From Cytophagales bacterium (GTDB lineage: Bacteria; Bacteroidota; Bacteroidia; Cytophagales; Spirosomataceae): a DNA stretch of 13,016 bases. Below the pieces are notes generated by a model. That model was not told the origin of the DNA, did not search any database, and saw only the letters and a program-made list of their open reading frames with translations. The stretch spans positions 1 through 13,016 of the forward strand of contig JAGWUO010000008.1 in NCBI GenBank assembly GCA_028868395.1, in the 5' to 3' direction. The position numbers and the translations under genes were made by a program. This document shows positions 1 to 7,395 of the stretch, one piece after another (position 1 is the first letter of the stretch; every line of letters starts with the position of its first letter).

Positions 1-985
1 GTTCTCCATAGTTCAATAACATTTGGAAGAAACGCGCATAATCATCCACATTACTGATGATATCTGTTCCACCCATGGCTAATGGAGTATTGGTATTTTT
101 GTAATAATCCATCGTCATCTCAGTGGAAAACCCTAGCAATTTTTTCCCTACTTCGTCCGTATACACACTCTTTTTACCTGCTTTGTCTTGTGTATATACC
201 TGAGACATATTTTTCCATTCATTAGATGGAACTCCCACAAACGTGCGAGACATTTTTAATGGGGCAAAAATCTCTTGACGTAAAAAGTCTGCAAAAGTGC
301 GGCCATCCAGCACCTCGATCACGCGACCTAGTACCTCTAAGTTCATTCCATAGTTCCAGCTTTCGCCTGGTTCGTGGACTAAAGGTAATTTGGCCGTGGT
401 TTGAGCGATGTCAGCTAAGGTTAATTTTGTTGTAGCTTTTGGAAAAGCGATCGTCACATTCGCGTTCAAATAGCCTTCACGTCCTAAATTGGAGAATGGA
501 GGGTAGGCAATTCCGGATGTGTGCGTGAAAATATGCTTCATCAAGATCTTATTCTTCGCAGGACGCGTGATGAATTTGTGGTTTAATGTGTCGTATCCCA
601 CTAGAATCTGCATGTTGGCGAATTCTGGAAGGATAGTTTCTAATGGAGTATCCATCGTAAAAAGCCCGCGCTCGAATAATTTCAAGCCAGCCACTCCAGT
701 GATGATTTTAGTCATACTGGCCATTCTGAACAGGTGATCTGTTTGCATCACTTCACCTGTTTCTAGGTTTGCTTTGCCAAAGGCTTTTTTATATACCACT
801 TTCCCATGACGGACCACCATGCCGATGGACCCGGGGATGATTTGTTTATCACTTTGGGAAGCTAAAAAAGTCTCTACTCGTTGCAAGCCTTCTTTAGATA
901 ACCCAGCTTGAATCGGGTCACCAGAAGGTAAGTTTTGCGCGAAGACATTTAGCGCGAGGAATAATAATAGAATCAGTTTTTTCAT
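1..985 (-). CDS. Secreted serine hydrolase, beta-lactamase/EstB-like (C-terminus outside window)
   Basis: About 328 residues are visible on the minus strand from the ATG at 985; the C-terminus lies beyond the left edge. It begins with a Sec signal (MKKLILLLFLALNVFAQ). The class C beta-lactamase / penicillin-binding fold signatures are readable: the SxxK nucleophile motif is S90-M-T-K93, preceded by HLFRMA; the second-motif tyrosine is Y212 in WNYGMNLEVLGRVIE, which resembles the W-x-Y...DVLG form of EstB-type esterases more than a strict YxN; and there is a later MGGTDIIS...DDYARFF segment typical of the family. The protein is exported, so it probably acts in the periplasm or outside the cell as an esterase or peptidase-like hydrolase. 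A true beta-lactamase role cannot be claimed. The gene starts 2 bp after the stop of the SnoaL-like gene, so the two are probably co-transcribed. Confidence is high for the family and low for the substrate. Confidence 0.9.
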   Translation of the reverse strand, partial: MKKLILLLFLALNVFAQNLPSGDPIQAGLSKEGLQRVETFLASQSDKQIIPGSIGMVVRHGKVVYKKAFGKANLETGEVMQTDHLFRMASMTKIITGVAGLKLFERGLFTMDTPLETILPEFANMQILVGYDTLNHKFITRPAKNKILMKHIFTHTSGIAYPPFSNLGREGYLNANVTIAFPKATTKLTLADIAQTTAKLPLVHEPGESWNYGMNLEVLGRVIEVLDGRTFADFLRQEIFAPLKMSRTFVGVPSNEWKNMSQVYTQDKAGKKSVYTDEVGKKLLGFSTEMTMDYYKNTNTPLAMGGTDIISNVDDYARFFQMLLNYGE

Positions 986-987
986 AG

Positions 988-1485
988 TTATTTGACTAAG
1001 TAATTGCCTAATTGTTGATTATACCAAAGATTATCGTCGAAATCCTGTTCTTCAATGATTTTGCCATCTTTCATTTTGACTAAGGTCACTCCTGAAAGGT
1101 TCATTGGATTTCCTGTTTTATTGTGTTTGCCTTGGAAGTTCCAGTGCTTCACTAATTTATCGCCGTGTCCCCAAACATCAATGAATGTAAATTTTATATC
1201 ACTAAATTGGAGTAGATAGCTATTGAATGCTTTCTTGAATCCTTCAATCCCTTGTGCCCTTACGGTTTCCTTTTGATTTAATAGTAAGACATCTGTAGCG
1301 AAATTTTTCTCATTTACTTGGTCAATATCGCGTCCGTTAAAAATTTTGTCCCAAACTGCAGTGTATATTTTGATATTTTCTGCCACGTGTTTTTCTGCCT
1401 CGAGTAGGTCTTGGCATTCTTTTTTGCTTTGGGCATTGGCTGTCAATGCGAAGCAAGTGACTAAAAGTAAAAGGTATTTTTTCAT
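988..1485 (-). CDS. Secreted SnoaL-like / NTF2-fold protein
   Basis: This encodes 165 residues. The first 18 (MKKYLLLLVTCFALTANA, then Q) form a clear Sec signal, so the protein is exported. The mature part has the pattern of SnoaL-like polyketide-cyclase/ester-cyclase proteins of the NTF2 superfamily: an N-terminal helix (IYTAVWDKIFNGRDID) followed by a D-V-L-L-L strand, a G-I-E-G-F-K-K-A-F helix around residue 90, and beta strands with V-K-H-W-N-F-Q-G and G-K-I-I-E-E-Q-D-F-D. Members of this fold range from cyclases and isomerases to non-catalytic proteins, so no reaction can be assigned. The stop lies 2 bp before the start of the serine hydrolase, which implies one transcript and possibly a joint role in handling a small ester or lactone; the latter is inference only. 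Confidence 0.85.
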   Translation of the reverse strand: MKKYLLLLVTCFALTANAQSKKECQDLLEAEKHVAENIKIYTAVWDKIFNGRDIDQVNEKNFATDVLLLNQKETVRAQGIEGFKKAFNSYLLQFSDIKFTFIDVWGHGDKLVKHWNFQGKHNKTGNPMNLSGVTLVKMKDGKIIEEQDFDDNLWYNQQLGNYLVK

Positions 1486-1553
1486 GATGTTTTATTAGTT
1501 GAAACTAAAAATACCATTTAAAAAGCAGGTCTGAGTCGATTTAAAATTCGGAT

Positions 1554-1581
1554 TTGTTCCCTTTTGCGCAAAATGGAACAA
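1554..1581 (-). terminator. 28-bp near-perfect palindrome, probable terminator of the lipoprotein operon
   Basis: TTGTTCC (1554-1560) and GGAACAA (1575-1581) flank the perfect 12-bp palindrome TTTTGCGCAAAA (1562-1573), with one mismatched pair (C1561/T1574). It starts 6 bp past the lipoprotein stop codon on the minus strand and would fold into an 11-bp interrupted stem with a GCGC loop. No long U-run follows, so it could instead be a dimeric-protein operator for the SnoaL-like/hydrolase unit. The position favours a terminator. Confidence 0.5.
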
Positions 1582-1586
1582 CAAAT

Positions 1587-2540
1587 TTAATTCCCTTTAC
1601 ATCTTAGTATAACCAGATTATCTAAGACTAAATTACTACTCCAAATGAATTGGGCTGAACCGAATTGAGAGGTAAAATTCGTGTAGGCTGTTTTGGGCCC
1701 TACTTGTGCGCTGGTAAATACCGTTGCAGAAGGCCATGCGCTGAAGTCAAAATCCTTGGCAAACCAATTACTTGGAATTTCCCAATGCAAGGCAAAAGCC
1801 GCAGCTGTAGTATTGGGGATTGTAGTACATATAGCCGAATTTCGAAGGTTAGCAGTCTCGGTTACACATCCCACATTAGCTAATGGTGCTATATAAAACG
1901 TCTGTGCTTTCCAAAGACTAGAGGTACTTGTTCCATCGCTAAACTTTGCTACGAATCCGCCATCACCTGGATACATAGAATTAGATCCATTTAATTCCGT
2001 GCCTACACCCATGTTTTCTTCCCAGTCGATTAACTTAATGGCATATTGCACAGGTCTTTTGGCCTTAAACTTCACAAAACTTGAATTGAACGGGGTATAA
2101 GGCACCGGATCGACGCCTATTAGCTTTCCATTCACATACAATTCATAGTAATTATCTCCATAAAGAAATCCCGAGATGATTTCGCCATCTGGATCTACTT
2201 CGATGATAGGAGCTTTACTTGTATCGATTTGGCTAATGTTTGCTGGAGTGATTTTTGCACATTCATTGTATAAATCGTATAGCTTTGTCCCGGCCAAAAA
2301 ATTATTTTCCCCTGGTAGAATCCAAGATTTCTTATCAGTTGATTCTATTTTTCCTAGGTTAGTTATGCGGCCTCCAGCACAATTATAGATCGCACTTTGG
2401 GTGATTGATCCTAAGCCCTGAGTTACTGAACCTGTTCCCGAATAGGTACTAGTAATCGGTGTTGGTGTAACAATTGAAGTTGTTGTGGATTCTTTACAGC
2501 TCACAATAAACAATAAAAGAAAGTAAAAGGATAGGCGCAT
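1587..2540 (-). CDS. Lipoprotein with a beta-sandwich-like, possibly carbohydrate-binding domain
   Basis: This encodes 317 residues with a lipoprotein signal: MRLSFYFLLLFIVSC, lipobox I-V-S-C with Cys15 as the lipid site. A Thr/Ser-rich linker (about 16-50) follows. The remaining ~265 residues look like beta-sandwich sequence, with Y-E-L-Y-V-N-G-K-L-I-G (132-142), as in galactose-binding-like or PA14-like jelly rolls, G-D-G-G-F-V-A-K-F (192-200), and a C-terminal block F-D-F-S-A-W-P-S-A (264-272) and A-Q-F-I-W-S-S-N-L-V-L-D-N (296-308). The mature part has five further cysteines (54, 94, 225, 238, 314), enough for disulphides outside the cytoplasm. I do not recognise a named family, and sugar binding is only a guess from the fold-like motifs. 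It is the last gene of the NRPS-like operon, 1 bp after the beta-barrel gene, so it is probably an outer-membrane or surface partner of that system. Confidence 0.8.
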   Translation of the reverse strand: MRLSFYFLLLFIVSCKESTTTSIVTPTPITSTYSGTGSVTQGLGSITQSAIYNCAGGRITNLGKIESTDKKSWILPGENNFLAGTKLYDLYNECAKITPANISQIDTSKAPIIEVDPDGEIISGFLYGDNYYELYVNGKLIGVDPVPYTPFNSSFVKFKAKRPVQYAIKLIDWEENMGVGTELNGSNSMYPGDGGFVAKFSDGTSTSSLWKAQTFYIAPLANVGCVTETANLRNSAICTTIPNTTAAAFALHWEIPSNWFAKDFDFSAWPSATVFTSAQVGPKTAYTNFTSQFGSAQFIWSSNLVLDNLVILRCKGN

Positions 2541-2541
2541 G

Positions 2542-3429
2542 TTAGAACTTTAAATAAAAATTTATTTGGCCGTAAAATAAACTAGTCAAGTTCCGCTCTG
2601 AATAAGGCGTGTCATTAACGGTAGTGGTATTGATTACTCTTCCTCCGGCGGTGGTCGTGGTGATTTCGTTAGTAATGATGGGGTTTTTAGGCATAGCAAA
2701 AGTCGGTTGTACACTAATCCCATAGGTACTAGTTTCATAGGTTAATGGTAGGGAAATTTCGTATGCTAAAAAAGTAAACCCAGGATTAGTAACCACCGTA
2801 TTGATCGTTGTATTAATAGGTAATACAGGTCCAGATTTTAAGCGATTAACTTTTCGGATATTAGTATATCCCTCGAAATAATTTAGCGTACTAAATACAG
2901 CATAGAAACTGGGAACAATTTCAAAATAATGATCTCCCTTTTCCCAAGAAAAAGTTCTTTCTATACCGGGGCTAATTCGAATATCGGAGTACCCTGATCC
3001 TTTCAATAGATCAAAATCTGAGGATAATTCTACTATGCCAAAGTCTTGAGTTAAAGTTCCCCCCACCGCAAAAGAAAGGTTCCCAATAAAAGAATCTGAT
3101 TTACCATTGCTAAAAAACTTAGTGGCATTCACACTTCCCGATAATTTCTTATAGATGTCAAACTCATATTCTGCGTTTAATTCTAAAAAATCAAAGCCTT
3201 TATTAGCGCTATTTGAAATAAAATAGATATCAGAATTTAGGGTTAATCCATTCTCATTTTCATAGGTGAAACTGGGTATAAAATAGGTCATATTTAACGA
3301 ATCAGATCGGCCATTAAATACATAGTTATTTAGATAATTCATTCCAACGGAATAGTTCGTGGATTTTACTTGTGAATAAGTAGTAAGGCTTAGAAATACA
3401 GTGAATAGAAGTACAAGTATCGTTCTCAT
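2542..3429 (-). CDS. Outer-membrane beta-barrel-like protein
   Basis: This encodes 295 residues with a Sec signal (MRTILVLLFTVFLSLTTYSQ). The mature chain consists of alternating amphipathic strands rich in aromatic residues and Asn/Ser/Thr/Gly (for example Y-S-V-G-M-N-Y-L-N-N-Y-V-F-N-G and L-N-A-E-Y-E-F-D). It ends in F-Y-L-K-F, and a terminal phenylalanine is the usual signal for outer-membrane barrel assembly. The length would suit a barrel of about 10-14 strands. No lipobox, plug domain or catalytic motif is visible. The ATG lies 4 bp after the stop of the Pls-like synthetase and the stop is 1 bp before the lipoprotein start, so it is the middle gene of a three-gene operon. It may be a channel or anchor for the synthetase product; this is inference from position only. 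A plain outer-membrane structural protein is the alternative. Confidence 0.8.
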   Translation of the reverse strand: MRTILVLLFTVFLSLTTYSQVKSTNYSVGMNYLNNYVFNGRSDSLNMTYFIPSFTYENENGLTLNSDIYFISNSANKGFDFLELNAEYEFDIYKKLSGSVNATKFFSNGKSDSFIGNLSFAVGGTLTQDFGIVELSSDFDLLKGSGYSDIRISPGIERTFSWEKGDHYFEIVPSFYAVFSTLNYFEGYTNIRKVNRLKSGPVLPINTTINTVVTNPGFTFLAYEISLPLTYETSTYGISVQPTFAMPKNPIITNEITTTTAGGRVINTTTVNDTPYSERNLTSLFYGQINFYLKF

Positions 3430-3433
3430 TTTG

Positions 3434-6400
3434 TTATTTAATTGGGATTCCTTCCCAGGTTGTATTTGCTTGAATTTTTTCGCCTTTCATGACCAACGAC
3501 AAGGCGGAAATTTTGCAATTTTCGCCTATTTCAGTTCCAAAAAGCAGAACAGATCTTGCTCCAATCGTGCTGAAATCCCCTACTGCAACAGAACCTACTT
3601 TCATAATTCGATCTTCAAATAAATGTGTTTGCGGTCCGGCATCTAAGTTAATTTCAGTGTAATTGCCTATTTGGACTAAATCAAACTCGGTTATATCTGT
3701 CGTGTCTAAGTAAGTCATTTTCCCCACTTTGACACCTAAACTTCTGAAAAACAAAGCAATAAAGGGGGTTCCTCTTAAATAATCAAGAAAAAATGGAATG
3801 GCCAACGACTCATAAATGGAAGTGACAGCTTCCGTTTTCCAAACATCCCAAGTCCACATCGGGTGTTGAGCAATTTTATATCTGCCTATGAATACCCATT
3901 TTAAAACCCACGTTAATATGAAGCATGGAATGGCTACCATTCCTAAATAATAGAAGGGGAAATAGAAGAATATTTCTGACCATTTGTTCTCCTTTAAAAG
4001 ATCGTCTGTGTAGGCAATGAAAAAAATACTAAAAGCTAAAATGGCAGATTGCGGAATTAAAATCCGAATAAACTCAACAATTGCTCGTGCGATTTTCCGA
4101 ATATAAGGTGGCGAATAAGTTAAGGAAGCTGGGTAATGACTTATTACTTCTCGGTTTGGTAATGGTCGAGAAGGGGATCCAAACCAGTCTTTAAAATTAT
4201 TTTTTGACATTTGTTCAGGGCTAGGCGGAAGCGAAATGACGCCCACTAACATACTGTCACCCAAGGTATAACCTTGAGGAATGAGTGCACTATTTCCCAC
4301 AAAACTTCGATTTCCAATTTGGGTGAAATCTAGTTGCAATTCTTGGTTTCTAACTTCGGTTTCACCGATGGACACATCATCTGCAATGAAACTTTCATTC
4401 CCGATTTTTAACAAGGAATGAGTAACATTAGTAGCGGTAGAAATTTCCGTATTTCGTCCTACTTTTGCCCCTAAAGCCCGGTAAATTCTGGAAATAAACA
4501 CAGTCGCAAATAGGGGTTTGATTACTAAAAGAGAGAGACTAAATAATTGATCTAGGAACCATTTTTTCAAATAGGTTTTACTATAAATGGAATAATTGCC
4601 AGGTTGTAAATCTTTTTGGAAAATACGCGTTAAAAGAATGACCTCTGTTAAAAACAAGAGGATGTATAGAAAGGCGAAAATAGGTGTTTTAAACAAGTAG
4701 TAAAAGGAATACCAATCAGCTTGTTCATCTAAATAATAGAGACTGATAATCGAAGGGACAAGGGGTATTAAAACCAAAATAGGGAATAGGAAAACTAAAA
4801 CCACAAAAGTGGCATAATAGCCAATTTTCACATTAAATGCGGGTTCTATTGCTTTTTCATAGGGTTCTTTTTTGCCGATTGGTTTTGCAGGACTTCCTTC
4901 ATAAATTTCATAATCGGGAATCCTTTCACCTATTTTCAACATGGAAAGATCTTTTAATTCTCCACCGATTCCAATGTGACACGAACCAGAAACTACACAA
5001 CTAGTACCTAAATACGCATCATTTGAAATATGTATTTTTCGAAGCTTTAGTTTTCCCTTTTCGACAAACGCATTATTCAAAACAACATGTGAACTTATGG
5101 TCACATTTTGGCCAATTTCAACTAGTTCTTCTACTCCAATTTCAAAATGACTTAATTGAGTTTTCGATTTAATATTTACTCCTAACGCGCTTATTAGGTG
5201 GGCATATAATGGAGTATTACTTAAAACTTCTTTCGGGATTAAAGAATAAAGCCTTTTTTGCAACCACCATCTAAAATAAACTTTTCCCCACAAGGGATAA
5301 TCGCCTTCATTTAAGTTTCCAATGAGTAGTTTTTTAATTAGCCAAATAAGTAAAACGGAAGTGGGGACGACCGTACAATATAGGATGACCGCGAAAAGTA
5401 GGGGTAGTAAATGGCTCTCTAATTCATTGACTGCCATATAATAACCTAAAAAAGGGATGAAAATTTGGGCGGCAACGATACCGAAAATGAAAAACAACGA
5501 AATCAGCTGTGCAAATCCACAAAGAATATAGTTTATTCTACTAGGAATGCTTGTTGCTTCCACTTCCTTTTGCTCACCCTTTTTGCCCTCCCAAGCGCGT
5601 ATAAGTGAATTTAAAGGTCTGTTTTCATATACATCCATAATGGATATTTGTTCGAAACCAGCGATTTCCCTTACTTGTGAAACAAACTGAGCCGCCAGCA
5701 TCGAATATCCTCCCAAATCATCAAAAAAATCATCCGACTCTTGGATGGTTTTTCCGGGGAATAAAGTGTGAAGTGCTCCATAAATAGGACCATCCTCATT
5801 GATGACGGCGATAGGTTTATCAAATGCTATGGGATTAGGTAATTGCTTTTTGTCCACTTTACCGCTAGGTAAAAAAGGAAAAGATTCTACCAGCTCGAAA
5901 AAACTCGGAATCATGTAATTGGGTAATAATTTACTTAGTTTTGATCGAACGTCTGTTTCGTCAAATTGATTGGGAATAATATAGGCAACCAGTTGATCCA
6001 AATCATGCCATTTTTTGACGGCAAGAACAGCCTGCTTTACCTCTGACAAAGCATTTAGTTGTGCCTCAATTTCTCCTAACTCAATACGGTATCCCCTCAA
6101 TTTAATTTGGTCATCTTTTCTACCTAATACGATGAAATTACCTTCTTTGGTCATTTTCGCATGATCACCGGAAAGATAGATTCTATCTCCAATCATGGAT
6201 TCGAGGGATGTGGGTTTAGGAAGGAAAGCTTTTTCAGTTAAATCAAGCCTATGTAAATATCCAGCACTCACGCAAGGGCCACTGACGATCAGCTGTCCTT
6301 CTTCACCGATATTCACTGGCTCTAAGTTTTCATTAACCACTGCCATACCGTAATAAGGCAATGGTTTTCCTACCGTTATCTCATCTCCAGGATTCAAAAT

Positions 6401-7309
6401 CGTCATACAAGAACTAACAGTCGTTTCTGTGGGGCCATAACTATTGTAAAAAAGGCGATTTGGGCGGTACCATTTATGAACGATATTTTGATTACAGGCT
6501 TCACCCCCTGAATTAACCAATCGAATACTAGGTATTTCAGAATCTACAATGGCTAAAAGACTGGGTACAGCATGTAAAATGCTGATTTCATTTCTTGCCA
6601 AAAATCCATGCAAGGAATCAATCGATTTCGCCGTTTTTGAATCTGCTATAATGATGGTTGCTCCTACAAGAAAACTCAACCAAGTTTCCTCAAACCACAT
6701 ATCAAATGAGACGGAGAAACCTTGATACACCCGGTCCGAATTTTCAATTTGTAAAACCGTATTTTCTGACTGGATTAAGATGGATATTTGTCTGTGCGTA
6801 ATAGGTATTCCTTTAGGTTTCCCAGTACTTCCAGAAGTGAAAATGATATACGCTAAGTCGTCAGGTCGAGAAAAATTAATAGATTTAGTTAAAACTCCTT
6901 TAGTCGGTTGAATTGACGTTATGGGTGAATTAAATTCAGAAAAACTCAGGCAATAGCAGATGCCAATTTCTGAAAATATTGATTCAAGTCTTTCTTTAGG
7001 AGTTTCTATGTCAAATGGCACATAAGCTAATCCTGATTTTAGAACACCTAAAATAGTGGCATGTAAGAGGATACCTCTTTCTAGATAAACTCCTATAATG
7101 CTTCCTTTAGGGATTTGAAGATCGAGTAATTGTTGAGCTATGGCATTACTCTTTTCCTCTAATTCTTGATATGAAATGGATTGATCATTAAATATACAAG
7201 CCTCTTTATGGGGAAATTTTTTGAGGGTCTCCGAAAACAAATTCAGCAATGTAGTATCCAAATTCACATTTGGATTTTCTTCAGGGCTGGATATTGATTT
7301 GAAAGGCAT
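3434..7309 (-). CDS. Pls/PosA-family NRPS: membrane-bound poly(amino acid) synthetase-like protein
   Basis: This encodes 1291 residues, close to the ~1300 of epsilon-poly-L-lysine synthetase. The adenylation domain (about 10-490) carries the core motifs FTSGSTGKPKG (157-167), NSYGPTETT (289-297), YLSGD (378-382), GRKDDQIKLRGYRIELGEIE (396-415) and PSGKVDK with catalytic K484. A single carrier domain (about 505-575) has the phosphopantetheine site DLGGYS, Ser536. There are six membrane segments (about 596-622, 633-662, 831-858, 872-896, 1077-1100, 1115-1141). Three left-handed beta-helix, acetyltransferase-like domains (about 700-810, 940-1050, 1185-1291) each follow a membrane pair. Condensation and thioesterase domains are absent. 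In the known family the A domain activates one amino acid, the carrier holds it, and the terminal domains join monomers through isopeptide bonds at the cytoplasmic membrane. The pocket (D203, M204, E207, H246, V265, S267, S290, V298, S299, K484) suggests a basic amino acid. It is the first gene of an operon with a barrel protein and a lipoprotein. A needed phosphopantetheinyl transferase is not in the window. Confidence 0.93.
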   Translation of the reverse strand: MPFKSISSPEENPNVNLDTTLLNLFSETLKKFPHKEACIFNDQSISYQELEEKSNAIAQQLLDLQIPKGSIIGVYLERGILLHATILGVLKSGLAYVPFDIETPKERLESIFSEIGICYCLSFSEFNSPITSIQPTKGVLTKSINFSRPDDLAYIIFTSGSTGKPKGIPITHRQISILIQSENTVLQIENSDRVYQGFSVSFDMWFEETWLSFLVGATIIIADSKTAKSIDSLHGFLARNEISILHAVPSLLAIVDSEIPSIRLVNSGGEACNQNIVHKWYRPNRLFYNSYGPTETTVSSCMTILNPGDEITVGKPLPYYGMAVVNENLEPVNIGEEGQLIVSGPCVSAGYLHRLDLTEKAFLPKPTSLESMIGDRIYLSGDHAKMTKEGNFIVLGRKDDQIKLRGYRIELGEIEAQLNALSEVKQAVLAVKKWHDLDQLVAYIIPNQFDETDVRSKLSKLLPNYMIPSFFELVESFPFLPSGKVDKKQLPNPIAFDKPIAVINEDGPIYGALHTLFPGKTIQESDDFFDDLGGYSMLAAQFVSQVREIAGFEQISIMDVYENRPLNSLIRAWEGKKGEQKEVEATSIPSRINYILCGFAQLISLFFIFGIVAAQIFIPFLGYYMAVNELESHLLPLLFAVILYCTVVPTSVLLIWLIKKLLIGNLNEGDYPLWGKVYFRWWLQKRLYSLIPKEVLSNTPLYAHLISALGVNIKSKTQLSHFEIGVEELVEIGQNVTISSHVVLNNAFVEKGKLKLRKIHISNDAYLGTSCVVSGSCHIGIGGELKDLSMLKIGERIPDYEIYEGSPAKPIGKKEPYEKAIEPAFNVKIGYYATFVVLVFLFPILVLIPLVPSIISLYYLDEQADWYSFYYLFKTPIFAFLYILLFLTEVILLTRIFQKDLQPGNYSIYSKTYLKKWFLDQLFSLSLLVIKPLFATVFISRIYRALGAKVGRNTEISTATNVTHSLLKIGNESFIADDVSIGETEVRNQELQLDFTQIGNRSFVGNSALIPQGYTLGDSMLVGVISLPPSPEQMSKNNFKDWFGSPSRPLPNREVISHYPASLTYSPPYIRKIARAIVEFIRILIPQSAILAFSIFFIAYTDDLLKENKWSEIFFYFPFYYLGMVAIPCFILTWVLKWVFIGRYKIAQHPMWTWDVWKTEAVTSIYESLAIPFFLDYLRGTPFIALFFRSLGVKVGKMTYLDTTDITEFDLVQIGNYTEINLDAGPQTHLFEDRIMKVGSVAVGDFSTIGARSVLLFGTEIGENCKISALSLVMKGEKIQANTTWEGIPIK

Positions 7310-7395
7310 GATGAAACTAAATTAAAATAATTTAAATATAATTTTCTAAATAAGAATTATAATTTTAGAAACTCAAAGCACTTTGTCATTCTTTT
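7310..7395. promoter_or_regulatory. AT-rich divergent intergenic region with inverted repeat
   Basis: This 86-bp region separates the divergent Pls-like operon (minus) and lyase operon (plus), so both promoters should lie here. It contains an 8-bp perfect inverted repeat, TTTCTAAA (7343-7350) and TTTAGAAA (7364-7371), with a 13-bp spacer, and the smaller CAAAG-CA-CTTTG (7374-7385). No exact Bacteroidota -7 box (TAnnTTTG) is present. The nearest are TAATTTTA on the plus strand and TATATTTA on the minus strand, each one base off. An operator that controls both operons is possible but unproven. Confidence 0.45.

Noticed and set aside
226..737. Plus-strand open frames of about 70 codons at 226-435 and 519-737
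   Set aside because: They lie antisense inside the serine hydrolase gene, which has all its family motifs. The plus-strand peptides have no recognisable features.
1..985. Antibiotic-resistance beta-lactamase
   Set aside because: SxxK is present, but the second motif is Y-G-M-N rather than YxN and the context is EstB-like. The third motif is not fully in view, so resistance cannot be claimed.
3434..7309. Truncated classical NRPS or siderophore synthetase fragment
   Set aside because: The missing condensation and thioesterase domains could suggest a broken gene, but the frame is intact over 1291 codons and the membrane plus triple beta-helix tail is a known complete architecture.
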